From contig JAUWQL010000017.1 in assembly GCA_030611105.1 (NCBI GenBank), positions 1 to 40,750 of the forward strand: 40,750 bases of DNA, written 5' to 3'. The DNA comes from Bacteroidales bacterium. Lineage in GTDB: Bacteria > Bacteroidota > Bacteroidia > Bacteroidales > UBA12077. Shown here piece after piece: positions 1-5,635 of this stretch; the stretch's first letter is position 1, and each line of letters starts with the position of its first letter. The notes under the pieces were generated by a model, which did not search any database, had not been told where the DNA came from, and saw only the letters and a program-made list of their open reading frames with translations. A program made the position numbers and the translations under genes.

Positions 1-1
1 T

Positions 2-400
2 CCGCACAGGGTTGTTCCTTCAACTATACGAATGTGGGATATTGTAGGCACCCAGAATGCAATGAACAGAAAATGGATAAAACCGAATATAAAAGACACA
101 AGCGATTTGTTACTAAGAATGTTGAAAAAAATTGATGTTGATTTAAAAGGATTACCTGAAGACAGATATTGTGAGATTAAATTTGAGGATTTAGAAAAAA
201 ATCCGACAAAGGAAATTAGATCAATTTACAATCATTTTAATGTTCAATTTTCAGAAGAATTTGACAAACAAATTAACGATTTTTTAATTTCTGTAAAAGG
301 ATACCAGAAAAACAAATACACAATGCCGGAAGGCGACAAGCTGGAAATCAATAACATTCTGAAATCATGGATGACAGAGAAAGATTATAGTTTGGATTAG
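2..400 (+). CDS. Sulfotransferase family protein, C-terminal part (5' end outside window)
   Basis: The frame is open from base 2, so the gene begins before the window; the first ATG at 32 is probably internal. The residues visible match the C-terminal part of PAPS-dependent sulfotransferases: a P-S-T-I-R-M-W stretch, then R-Y-C-E-I-K-F-E-D-L-E-K-N-P, the family's 'YEDL..dP' segment, followed by a short helix (EIRSIYNHF). The family transfers sulfate from PAPS to a hydroxyl or amine of a small molecule, lipid or glycan. The 5'-PSB loop that binds PAPS would lie upstream and cannot be checked. It is followed after 53 bases, which include a T-run, by a radical SAM gene on the same strand, so it may be part of the same biosynthetic locus. 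The substrate is unknown. Confidence 0.7.
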   Translation, partial: PHRVVPSTIRMWDIVGTQNAMNRKWIKPNIKDTSDLLLRMLKKIDVDLKGLPEDRYCEIKFEDLEKNPTKEIRSIYNHFNVQFSEEFDKQINDFLISVKGYQKNKYTMPEGDKLEINNILKSWMTEKDYSLD

Positions 401-453
401 TTTTTTTTTTTGATATTTTTATCCGTTCGAATAAGTAGAAAACAAGAAAAAAT

Positions 454-1728
454 ATGAAATTTCAATTAATATTTCCAAAGTGGAGAAAGCTTGAAGGGCA
501 AACAACTTTTAACCTGCCACCACATGGTGCAATGGTTTTTGCAGCAACAATACCCGATTATGTAGAAGTTGAATTTATCGATGAAAATCTGGAAGAAATG
601 CGTTTTGACAATGATGTTGATTTTGTTGGTATATCAATGTTGCTGACAACCCAGATAAAGAGAGGCTGGGCAATAGCTGATGAGTACAGAAAACGTGGGA
701 AAAAAGTAATGTTTGGTGGTATTTCAACTATGTTACATGCCGAAGAAACTATGGAACATGCTGATGCTGTTTTTCTTGGAGAGGCTGAAGGACACATGGA
801 GCAGGTTTTTAATGATTTTAGAAATGGTGAATTAAAAAAGGTGTATAATCACATGAACGATTTGCCTCCGATTGAGATTGTTGGCCCGGCGCGTCGCGAA
901 CTGTATAAAAGAGATTTATATTACCACAAAGGAGTACAAATGCTTGATTTGTTTCATGCTTCACGTGGATGTAAATTCAACTGCTATCCTTGTGCGGTTT
1001 CTTATCTGGGTGGAAGAAAATTTCGTCCAAGACCAATTGATAAATCGATTGAAGAATTAGAAACAATAGATAACAACAGACTTTTTATTGTTGATAATTC
1101 TCTGGCTCAGGATACTCAGTGGGAAAAGGATTTATTCAAAGCAATGATCCCGTTAAAGAAAAAATGGTGTAGCCATACTATTGAGGATAAACCCGAGGTT
1201 CTTGATTTAGCTGCACAGGCTGGTGCATGGTATGTATATCAGGCAGTATTTGATACTTCTGATTATATTAAAAGGAGAGTAAAACAATATCATGATTATG
1301 GTATTGGTGTTGAGGGAACAATTTTATTAGGCCTCGATAATCAGACCGAAGATGATATAAAGCGACTAATTGATTTCTTATTAGAGATTGATCTTGATTT
1401 AGCAGAATTTACTGTTTTAGCACCATTCCCACATACAAAAGCATGGACAGATTTACGTAAACAGAACAGGATATTTAATTATAACTGGGACGATTATAAT
1501 GCCGGTCAGGTTGTATATCATCCAAAACATATGAGTGCTGAAAGATTACAAGAGTTGTATCAGTATGCCTGGGATACTTTTTATAAAGACGAAACACAAG
1601 AAGAAAAAATGTTTAAACTTCTGAAAAAAGTAGTTTCTCGCGAGATTGAAGATGGTACATTCAGAAAACGCAGACAAGACTTATCAAAAACAAGTTTTGG
1701 ACGAAATGTTAAAAATAAAATTGCTTAA
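454..1728 (+). CDS. Radical SAM protein with B12-binding-like N-terminal domain
   Basis: A 424-aa protein. Residues about 1-130 look like the Rossmann-type B12-binding domain of class B radical SAM enzymes (hydrophobic strand VDFVGISML, then KKVMFGG and ADAVFLGEAEG), but no DxHxxG cobalamin-ligand motif is visible. The radical SAM core begins at S-R-G-C-K-F-N-C-Y-P-C with the CX3CX2C cluster at Cys173, Cys177 and Cys180, and continues with a TIM-barrel-like region (VEGTILLGLDNQTEDDI). Such enzymes bind a [4Fe-4S] cluster and cleave SAM to a radical for methylation, ring formation or C-C bond chemistry. The next gene starts 14 bases downstream, followed by an ACP, AcpS and an acyltransferase, so the substrate may be an ACP-bound acyl chain; that is inference from context only. 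Confidence 0.85.
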   Translation: MKFQLIFPKWRKLEGQTTFNLPPHGAMVFAATIPDYVEVEFIDENLEEMRFDNDVDFVGISMLLTTQIKRGWAIADEYRKRGKKVMFGGISTMLHAEETMEHADAVFLGEAEGHMEQVFNDFRNGELKKVYNHMNDLPPIEIVGPARRELYKRDLYYHKGVQMLDLFHASRGCKFNCYPCAVSYLGGRKFRPRPIDKSIEELETIDNNRLFIVDNSLAQDTQWEKDLFKAMIPLKKKWCSHTIEDKPEVLDLAAQAGAWYVYQAVFDTSDYIKRRVKQYHDYGIGVEGTILLGLDNQTEDDIKRLIDFLLEIDLDLAEFTVLAPFPHTKAWTDLRKQNRIFNYNWDDYNAGQVVYHPKHMSAERLQELYQYAWDTFYKDETQEEKMFKLLKKVVSREIEDGTFRKRRQDLSKTSFGRNVKNKIA

Positions 1729-1742
1729 TAGTTATTTATATA

Positions 1743-2120
1743 ATGGAAACAAACGTAAGTAATTACCAGGATCAAATTTATCATTTTAACGGATTATGGG
1801 ATGTTCCTTCAATTTGTGGATTGAAAATTATAAAGAAAAAAGATAATGCAATTATTATTGCAACTGATTTGTTTGATGAAAATCCGGGAACATCAATTAC
1901 AGAATGGAATACAAAACTTGCAAAAGAACTTTGTGATAAATATGAAATTGACTATAACCAGCTAATTTTTATTGAACATACTCCTGACAAGAAAACGAAG
2001 CTGTCATTTAATCAGGAATCGTTTTTTAAAGTAGATTTTGATATTGAAGATGATAAATTTGAAAATCCTCAATGGCAAGAATTAACAAAAGAAGAAGTTG
2101 ATAATTTAATAACAGAATAA
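1743..2120 (+). CDS. Conserved hypothetical protein, 125 aa, in acyl-carrier operon
   Basis: A soluble, acidic 125-aa protein without signal peptide or membrane segment. The middle reads like a compact alpha/beta unit: strand IIIATDLFDENPGTSI, a helix (TEWNTKLAKELCDKYEI) and a strand ending in IEHTPD. The 'NPGTSIT' and 'FIEHTPD' segments look like conserved motifs of a small family that I have seen as a domain of unknown function, but I cannot assign a name. It lies 14 bases after the radical SAM gene and 10 bases before the ACP gene, so the three are almost certainly co-transcribed. A helper, regulator or chaperone of the radical SAM/ACP chemistry is possible, but no function can be read from the sequence. 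Confidence 0.7.
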   Translation: METNVSNYQDQIYHFNGLWDVPSICGLKIIKKKDNAIIIATDLFDENPGTSITEWNTKLAKELCDKYEIDYNQLIFIEHTPDKKTKLSFNQESFFKVDFDIEDDKFENPQWQELTKEEVDNLITE

Positions 2121-2130
2121 ATATAAAATA

Positions 2131-2436
2131 ATGGCCCAAATTACTGATAAAACCAAAGATGAAGTAAAAGAAGTAGTGTTTGATTTTTTTGCTGAAGAAT
2201 GCGAAATGGAAATTGATGAAATATCCGAAGATTCAAATATTATTAGTGATTTAGATGGTGATTCGTTAATGTTTTTAGAGTTAATAGAAATATTTAAGAA
2301 GAAGTATAATTTAAATATCGAGTTAAAAACCATTGGTAAATATGCTGTAAAGAATCCTGTTCAGACTATTGGTGAATTAATTGATATGCAACTTCTTATT
2401 ATTGAGCATGAGAATAATATTCTTGAAATAGAGTAA
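2131..2436 (+). CDS. Acyl carrier protein
   Basis: A 101-aa acidic helical protein of carrier-protein size. The phosphopantetheine attachment motif is D-L-D-G-D-S-L, with Ser45 as the expected modified residue, followed by a helix (FLELIEIF) typical of ACP helix II. The holo form would carry acyl or polyketide intermediates as thioesters. The sequence is not that of the housekeeping AcpP (usual motif LGADSLD), and the C-terminus is slightly extended, which fits a pathway-specific carrier. It stands 10 bases after the 125-aa gene. An AcpS-type transferase gene follows after an 81-base gap filled by an intergenic repeat. An acyltransferase lies one gene further on. Together these could activate and load this carrier. 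Confidence 0.88.
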   Translation: MAQITDKTKDEVKEVVFDFFAEECEMEIDEISEDSNIISDLDGDSLMFLELIEIFKKKYNLNIELKTIGKYAVKNPVQTIGELIDMQLLIIEHENNILEIE

Positions 2437-2437
2437 T

Positions 2438-2517
2438 AGGATGCAGGATACTGTTTATTGGTTTATTGGTAAAATAGTAAGCTGAAATTTGAAACTTTAA
2501 ACTCAAAACTCAAAACT
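2438..2517 (+). repeat. Intergenic repeat island R1 (GGATGCAGGATAC / TTTATTGG / ACTCAAAACT motifs)
   Basis: The whole gap between the ACP and acpS genes is made of short motifs that recur elsewhere in the window: AGGATGCAGGATACTG at 2438-2453, a doubled GTTTATTG, CTGAAATTTGAAACT, and a doubled ACTCAAAACT ending directly at the acpS start codon. The same motifs appear at 5297-5340, 15520-15551, 16944-16990, 19147-19242, 29356-29394 and 30972-31002. No ORF or Shine-Dalgarno sequence is visible in it. Its origin is unknown. Confidence 0.7.
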
Positions 2518-2886
2518 ATGATCTTTGGTTGTGGTATCGATATTGAAGAAATTGATCGTTTCGATAAGCACTATTTTGAGAAGGGAAGATTATCGGATTT
2601 AGTTTATGATCTTTTTACATCAAAAGAAATTGAAAATTTCTCAGTTTTCGGAAAAGAAGCCTTTTTAAAAGGCTTTTGTTTTAAAGAGGCTTTTTATAAA
2701 GCACTAAACAATAATGATATAGATTTTAAGGATATTGAAATTATTTTTACAAACGAAGATGATTTTGAAATTCTAAAATCAAATAAAATCAATAATATTT
2801 TCAGACAACTAAAAATTACTGATATTGTAGCTAGTTCGCAAATAAATGAGCAATATGCAGTTTTTAAAGTTTTATTGATAAAATAA
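2518..2886 (+). CDS. acpS: Holo-ACP synthase (AcpS-type 4'-phosphopantetheinyl transferase)
   Basis: A 122-aa protein of normal AcpS length. It has the two family signatures: an N-terminal G-C-G-I-D-I-E-E-I-x-R-F with the metal ligand Asp8, and F-K-E-A-F-Y-K-A-L with Glu57 as the second metal ligand. AcpS moves the phosphopantetheine arm of CoA to the conserved serine of an ACP, here most likely Ser45 of the carrier encoded just upstream. A dedicated AcpS inside a carrier operon is typical of secondary-metabolite or specialised lipid pathways. The start codon abuts a repeat island. The stop codon lies within an 8-bp direct repeat that borders a mobile element immediately downstream, so insertion left the reading frame intact. 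Confidence 0.88.
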   Translation: MIFGCGIDIEEIDRFDKHYFEKGRLSDLVYDLFTSKEIENFSVFGKEAFLKGFCFKEAFYKALNNNDIDFKDIEIIFTNEDDFEILKSNKINNIFRQLKITDIVASSQINEQYAVFKVLLIK

Positions 2887-3046
2887 GGTTGTAGTTTAAT
2901 TTAGAGTTTAAAAATGAAGGGCTGAAGCCCTGTTTGCATAGTATATCCATAACCCCAGCTTTAAAGCTGGGGTTAGTTAGCAAGTTAAAGATAAGGACTT
3001 TAGTCCAGAAATATAAAACATAACAACGCTAAATTAAACTAGAGCC
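2887..3046. mobile_element. 160-bp MITE-like element with IS1595-type terminal repeats and 8-bp target duplication
   Basis: The left end GGTTGTAGTTTAATTTAG (2887-2904) and right end CTAAATTAAACTAGAGCC (3029-3046) are inverted repeats matching at 16 of 18 positions. TAAAATAA at 2879-2886 is repeated exactly at 3047-3054, an 8-bp target duplication as expected for the IS1595 family. Read inward, the right end begins GGCTCTAGTTTAA, identical over 13 bases to the left end of the IS at 39660. Inside are three palindromes: AGGGCT/AGCCCT (2918-2931), a perfect 26-bp palindrome (2950-2975) and GGACT/AGTCC (2995-3006). There is no coding capacity. It separates acpS from the acyltransferase gene; without it and one repeat copy the gap would be 6 bases. 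Confidence 0.85.
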
Positions 3047-3060
3047 TAAAATAATTATAA

Positions 3061-3957
3061 ATGATTAATAAAACAGCGTTTATTTTTCCAGCATTTATTA
3101 CTGAATTTACCCGAAACGAAATAGAATTTCTGGATAAAAACTCTACTGATTTTAATGATTATCTGCATAAAGCTTCTGTTGCTTTGAATATTGACTTACC
3201 TGAGTTTTCATATAATACTGATGTATATAAAACCGATGAATTAAATTCTCAGCTTTTAGCTTATTTATTAAGTTGTGCGTTTAGTGATATTCTACAAAAG
3301 AAGGGTATTATTCCTGATTTAATAGCAGGTTATAGTATGGGAATATATGCATCTTTATATGCTGCAAAATCTATTACTATTGAAGATGGTGCAAAACTAA
3401 TATTTAGTGCTTATAACTTAGTAAACAATTTAACCGGAACGAGGATTTATGGGATGGGTGCAATAATTGGATTATCTACAAAAGATGTGGGAAATTTGAT
3501 TCAAGATAGTGCTCCTGATTTAGAAATAATTAATATTAACAATGAACATTCGCTTGTTATTGCCGGGAAAAAAGATGATGTTCTTTTAGTACTTGCAAAG
3601 GCAAAAGAAGAGGGAGCCTTTTCTGCTGCAGAACTTACCGTAGATACTCCTTATCATTCCAAATATCTTTTAAAATATTCAGATCGATTTGAAAATTTGG
3701 TGAATTCCTTTTCAATAAAAGAAGCAGTTATTCCTGTTGTTTCTACTTACAACCAACGAATATTTACTCAAGTTTCTGATGTAAAAAAGGAACTCATTTT
3801 TAATTTAACCAGAAAAATTAACTGGTATAAAACAATGCAAAAACTGATTGAAAATAATGTAAATGAAATTTATGAATGTGGTGCAGGGAAAGATTTAAAG
3901 AAAATATCCAGATTCATTGAAGGTGATTATAAAATGAAATCAATTTATAAAATATAA
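3061..3957 (+). CDS. FabD-like ACP acyltransferase lacking the malonyl-binding arginine
   Basis: A 298-aa protein of normal FabD/acyltransferase length. The nucleophile motif is G-Y-S-M-G with Ser92, and the catalytic histidine is His199 in D-T-P-Y-H-S-K. The small ferredoxin-like subdomain is represented by the GMGAIIGLS region and the N-N-E-H-S-L-V-I-A-G segment. In malonyl-CoA:ACP transacylases an arginine in the L-V-R-x-R-G helix binds the malonyl carboxylate. Here the aligned helix reads L-I-F-S-A-Y-N-L, with Ala117 at that place. The enzyme is therefore a transacylase or acyl hydrolase for a non-carboxylated acyl group at least as plausibly as a malonyl transferase. It is the last gene of the operon and is followed directly by a strong hairpin. 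Confidence 0.85.
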   Translation: MINKTAFIFPAFITEFTRNEIEFLDKNSTDFNDYLHKASVALNIDLPEFSYNTDVYKTDELNSQLLAYLLSCAFSDILQKKGIIPDLIAGYSMGIYASLYAAKSITIEDGAKLIFSAYNLVNNLTGTRIYGMGAIIGLSTKDVGNLIQDSAPDLEIININNEHSLVIAGKKDDVLLVLAKAKEEGAFSAAELTVDTPYHSKYLLKYSDRFENLVNSFSIKEAVIPVVSTYNQRIFTQVSDVKKELIFNLTRKINWYKTMQKLIENNVNEIYECGAGKDLKKISRFIEGDYKMKSIYKI

Positions 3958-3958
3958 A

Positions 3959-3985
3959 AAAAGGAATCTCAATGAGATTCCTTTT
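3959..3985. terminator. Hairpin terminator, probably bidirectional
   Basis: AAAAGGAATCTC (3959-3970) pairs with GAGATTCCTTTT (3974-3985), a 12-bp perfect stem with a 3-base loop. The A-rich 5' side and T-rich 3' side serve both strands. It lies 2 bases after the acyltransferase gene and 20 bases after the end of the opposite-strand gene at 4006, so it can end both convergent transcripts. Confidence 0.85.
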
Positions 3986-4005
3986 GATTTTATCAAAAAT
4001 GTAAA

Positions 4006-4617
4006 TTATTTAAAAGCTTTTTTTACTAAGAATGCTCCCAGAGATTTTCCACATTTTGCATACGATTCCTGAATTCTATAACCGGCATCGTAATCATTAC
4101 CCATACCACGACCGGGAACATTTGTCATTGTAATAACAGCAAGAACATTATCGTTATTAGCTGTTTCAACAAATTTTACTTCAACATGAATCATTGCGTC
4201 TTTTTTCACAATACCAATGTTAAACCCAGGCTCAGTAAAAGTCGTTTTTAAAATTAAAGTGTATTTTGCCTTAATATTTGTCTGGTCAAAATTACAATTC
4301 GCTTTTGCAGTATAATTATTTAAAAGCTCTTCAAATTTTGGATGATATCTACCTTCTCTATCGCTCTCCCAGTTACCTTTCCATGTATCACCTCTTCCTG
4401 CTTCAGCTTCATTATATTCAGCTACTTTTTTATTAACATAATCTTCTTCCTTATCAAATTTCCCTACAGCCATTTCACTATAGTCATATTCTAATAATAC
4501 TTCTGATTGTCCTTTCAGGAAGCTTAAATCACCATTAGTTACTTTAATTTTTTGTGCTTGAATTGCAGTTACACTTAATACTAAAAGTGCAGATACAACA
4601 GTTTTTAAAATTTTCAT
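4006..4617 (-). CDS. Secreted conserved protein of unknown function
   Basis: A 203-aa protein with a clear Sec signal peptide (MKILKTVVSALLVLSVTAIQAQ, cut near residue 21). The mature part is mixed alpha/beta and resembles a family of Bacteroidetes exported proteins that I recognise by pattern (VLLEYDYSEMAVGKF, then AEYNEAEAGRGDTWKGNWESDRE) but whose function I do not know. No catalytic motif is visible. There are two cysteines in the mature part (NCNFDQ and AKCGKS), which could form a disulfide. It starts 30 bases after the end of the small membrane-protein gene on the same strand, so it may be the last gene of an operon with that gene and the superoxide-reductase-like gene. Confidence 0.75.
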   Translation of the reverse strand: MKILKTVVSALLVLSVTAIQAQKIKVTNGDLSFLKGQSEVLLEYDYSEMAVGKFDKEEDYVNKKVAEYNEAEAGRGDTWKGNWESDREGRYHPKFEELLNNYTAKANCNFDQTNIKAKYTLILKTTFTEPGFNIGIVKKDAMIHVEVKFVETANNDNVLAVITMTNVPGRGMGNDYDAGYRIQESYAKCGKSLGAFLVKKAFK

Positions 4618-4647
4618 AGTTTTTAGTTTTAATAATTGATTTTAATT

Positions 4648-4833
4648 TTAAATATAGTTAATTACTAATGCATAAATTCCATGTATAAAAGCAGTGAAGA
4701 ATAATACTATCCCAAGCGACTTGTGTATTTTATATTTCACTTTAATTATACGCAAACCACTTAAGAGCTGGAATAATATAAGTATAAGATTAATTATTCC
4801 GAACCATAAAATTATATTAATTCCGAAGATCAT
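4648..4833 (-). CDS. Small two-helix membrane protein with paired histidines
   Basis: Only 61 aa, with two hydrophobic helices (about residues 3-25 and 40-58). His37 sits at the start of helix 2 (Y-K-I-H-K-S-L-G) and His51 lies in it (F-I-H-G-I-Y-A-L), 14 residues apart. Two histidines 13-14 residues apart on one transmembrane helix is the spacing that holds stacked hemes in b-type cytochromes, so this could be a minimal heme-binding or electron-transfer subunit that works as an oligomer; that is inference. The gene begins 10 bases after the stop of the exported superoxide-reductase-like gene, a spacing that implies co-transcription and perhaps a shared redox role. No assignable family name. 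Confidence 0.6.
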   Translation of the reverse strand: MIFGINIILWFGIINLILILFQLLSGLRIIKVKYKIHKSLGIVLFFTAFIHGIYALVINYI

Positions 4834-4843
4834 AGTTTTCTTA

Positions 4844-5221
4844 TTATTCTACAACTACGGTTACTTTATCTTCACCTTTTGAACCATGTTTGTTACAGTT
4901 TCCTTCTACAATAATTTCGAGGTTTGATTCTGCTTTAATTTTAAACTCTAAAGTAAAGTTTTGAGTTTCAGGTAAATTTTCTTTCGAATACTCCCATTTT
5001 TTATATTCTTCACCATTTACTTTTACCAAAACCCAATCGGTATAATGTCCTTTGGTGTTACCCATATGGGTAACTTCAATCTTAATAGTAATTTCTGTTC
5101 CTTTTTCAGCTTTTTCAGGGGCAATTACTTTTACCGATGTTTTATTAGCAAAAGCACTAACAGAGAATAGCAGGAAAACAAATAATGATAAAATCCAGGT
5201 AATAACATGTTTACGTTTCAT
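4844..5221 (-). CDS. Exported superoxide-reductase-like (class II SORL/desulfoferrodoxin-fold) protein
   Basis: A 125-aa protein with an N-terminal signal peptide (residues 1-25, ending S-A-F-A) and a small beta-sandwich like the iron-binding domain of desulfoferrodoxin/neelaredoxin. Ligand motifs seen are T-H-M-G-N-T-K-G-H-Y-T-D-W (His52, His59) and C-N-K-H-G (Cys109, His112). In true superoxide reductases a further histidine lies in an E-K-H-V-P segment near the N-terminus; here the matching place reads N-K-T-S-V-K-V with Thr28. One of the four equatorial histidines therefore appears to be missing, so the metal site may be altered. The protein would act in the periplasm. A strong Shine-Dalgarno sequence precedes it. 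It is first in an operon with the di-His membrane protein. Confidence 0.75.
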   Translation of the reverse strand: MKRKHVITWILSLFVFLLFSVSAFANKTSVKVIAPEKAEKGTEITIKIEVTHMGNTKGHYTDWVLVKVNGEEYKKWEYSKENLPETQNFTLEFKIKAESNLEIIVEGNCNKHGSKGEDKVTVVVE

Positions 5222-5228
5222 AATATAT

Positions 5229-5235
5229 ACCTCCT
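5229..5235 (-). promoter_or_regulatory. Strong Shine-Dalgarno sequence AGGAGGT
   Basis: On the minus strand AGGAGGT lies 7 bases before the ATG at 5221. Most genes in this window have no such sequence, in keeping with the Bacteroidetes habit of weak Shine-Dalgarno use. It confirms the start codon and suggests strong translation. Confidence 0.65.
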
Positions 5236-5296
5236 GTTTTTAATGATAGGCTAATTTAGTAAAAAAAAAGAGATAATAAAATAATTATAAATTTTA

Positions 5297-5340
5297 CAGG
5301 ATACAGGATGCAAGATACAAGATAAAGGATGCAGTTGGCA
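5297..5340 (+). repeat. Intergenic repeat island R2 in a 400-bp gene-free gap
   Basis: CAGGATACAGGATGCA at 5297-5312 is followed by related units (AAGATACAAGATAAAGGATGCAG). The 16-base string is present exactly, in reverse complement, at 30981-30996. The rest of the gap 5236-5635 is AT-rich; I see no ORF, RNA gene or clear promoter in it. Confidence 0.65.
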
Positions 5341-5635
5341 GTTAATGCGTTAATTAGTAAATAACTTTAAATTGAAATGACAAACGTAACTTGAAATTTG
5401 ATAATACTTGATTTAAGTATATGTGCTACGCTTCTCAAATAGGTTCATTTGTAAAATCTAAAGTTCTCATGATGTTATGTTTTTAAAGTTTAAACAAATT
5501 TAGTGTTCTTCTTTGTTTAGTACTTTGCAATCATAGGGGCTTAAATTCTGTGGTTTATAGGATATGGATATTTTGAAAATTTAAAAATGAGTCATAAAAG
5601 GAAATTATTAATGCTATTTGGTTCAATTATTTGGT

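Noticed and set aside
2918-3006. Palindromes in 2918-3006 as a riboswitch or small RNA gene
   Set aside because: They lie wholly within a TIR-bounded element with an 8-bp target duplication, so a mobile-element origin explains them. No known riboswitch motif is seen.
3061-3957. Calling the acyltransferase FabD (malonyl-CoA:ACP transacylase) with a gene symbol
   Set aside because: The malonyl-binding arginine is not present by hand alignment and the gene lies in a specialised operon, so the symbol was withheld.
5297-5340. Possible CRISPR-like or tandem repeat array (repeated GGATAC/GGATGC units)
   Set aside because: Units are only about 7 bases, unevenly mutated and without spacers; no cas genes nearby. 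Classed as an intergenic repeat island.
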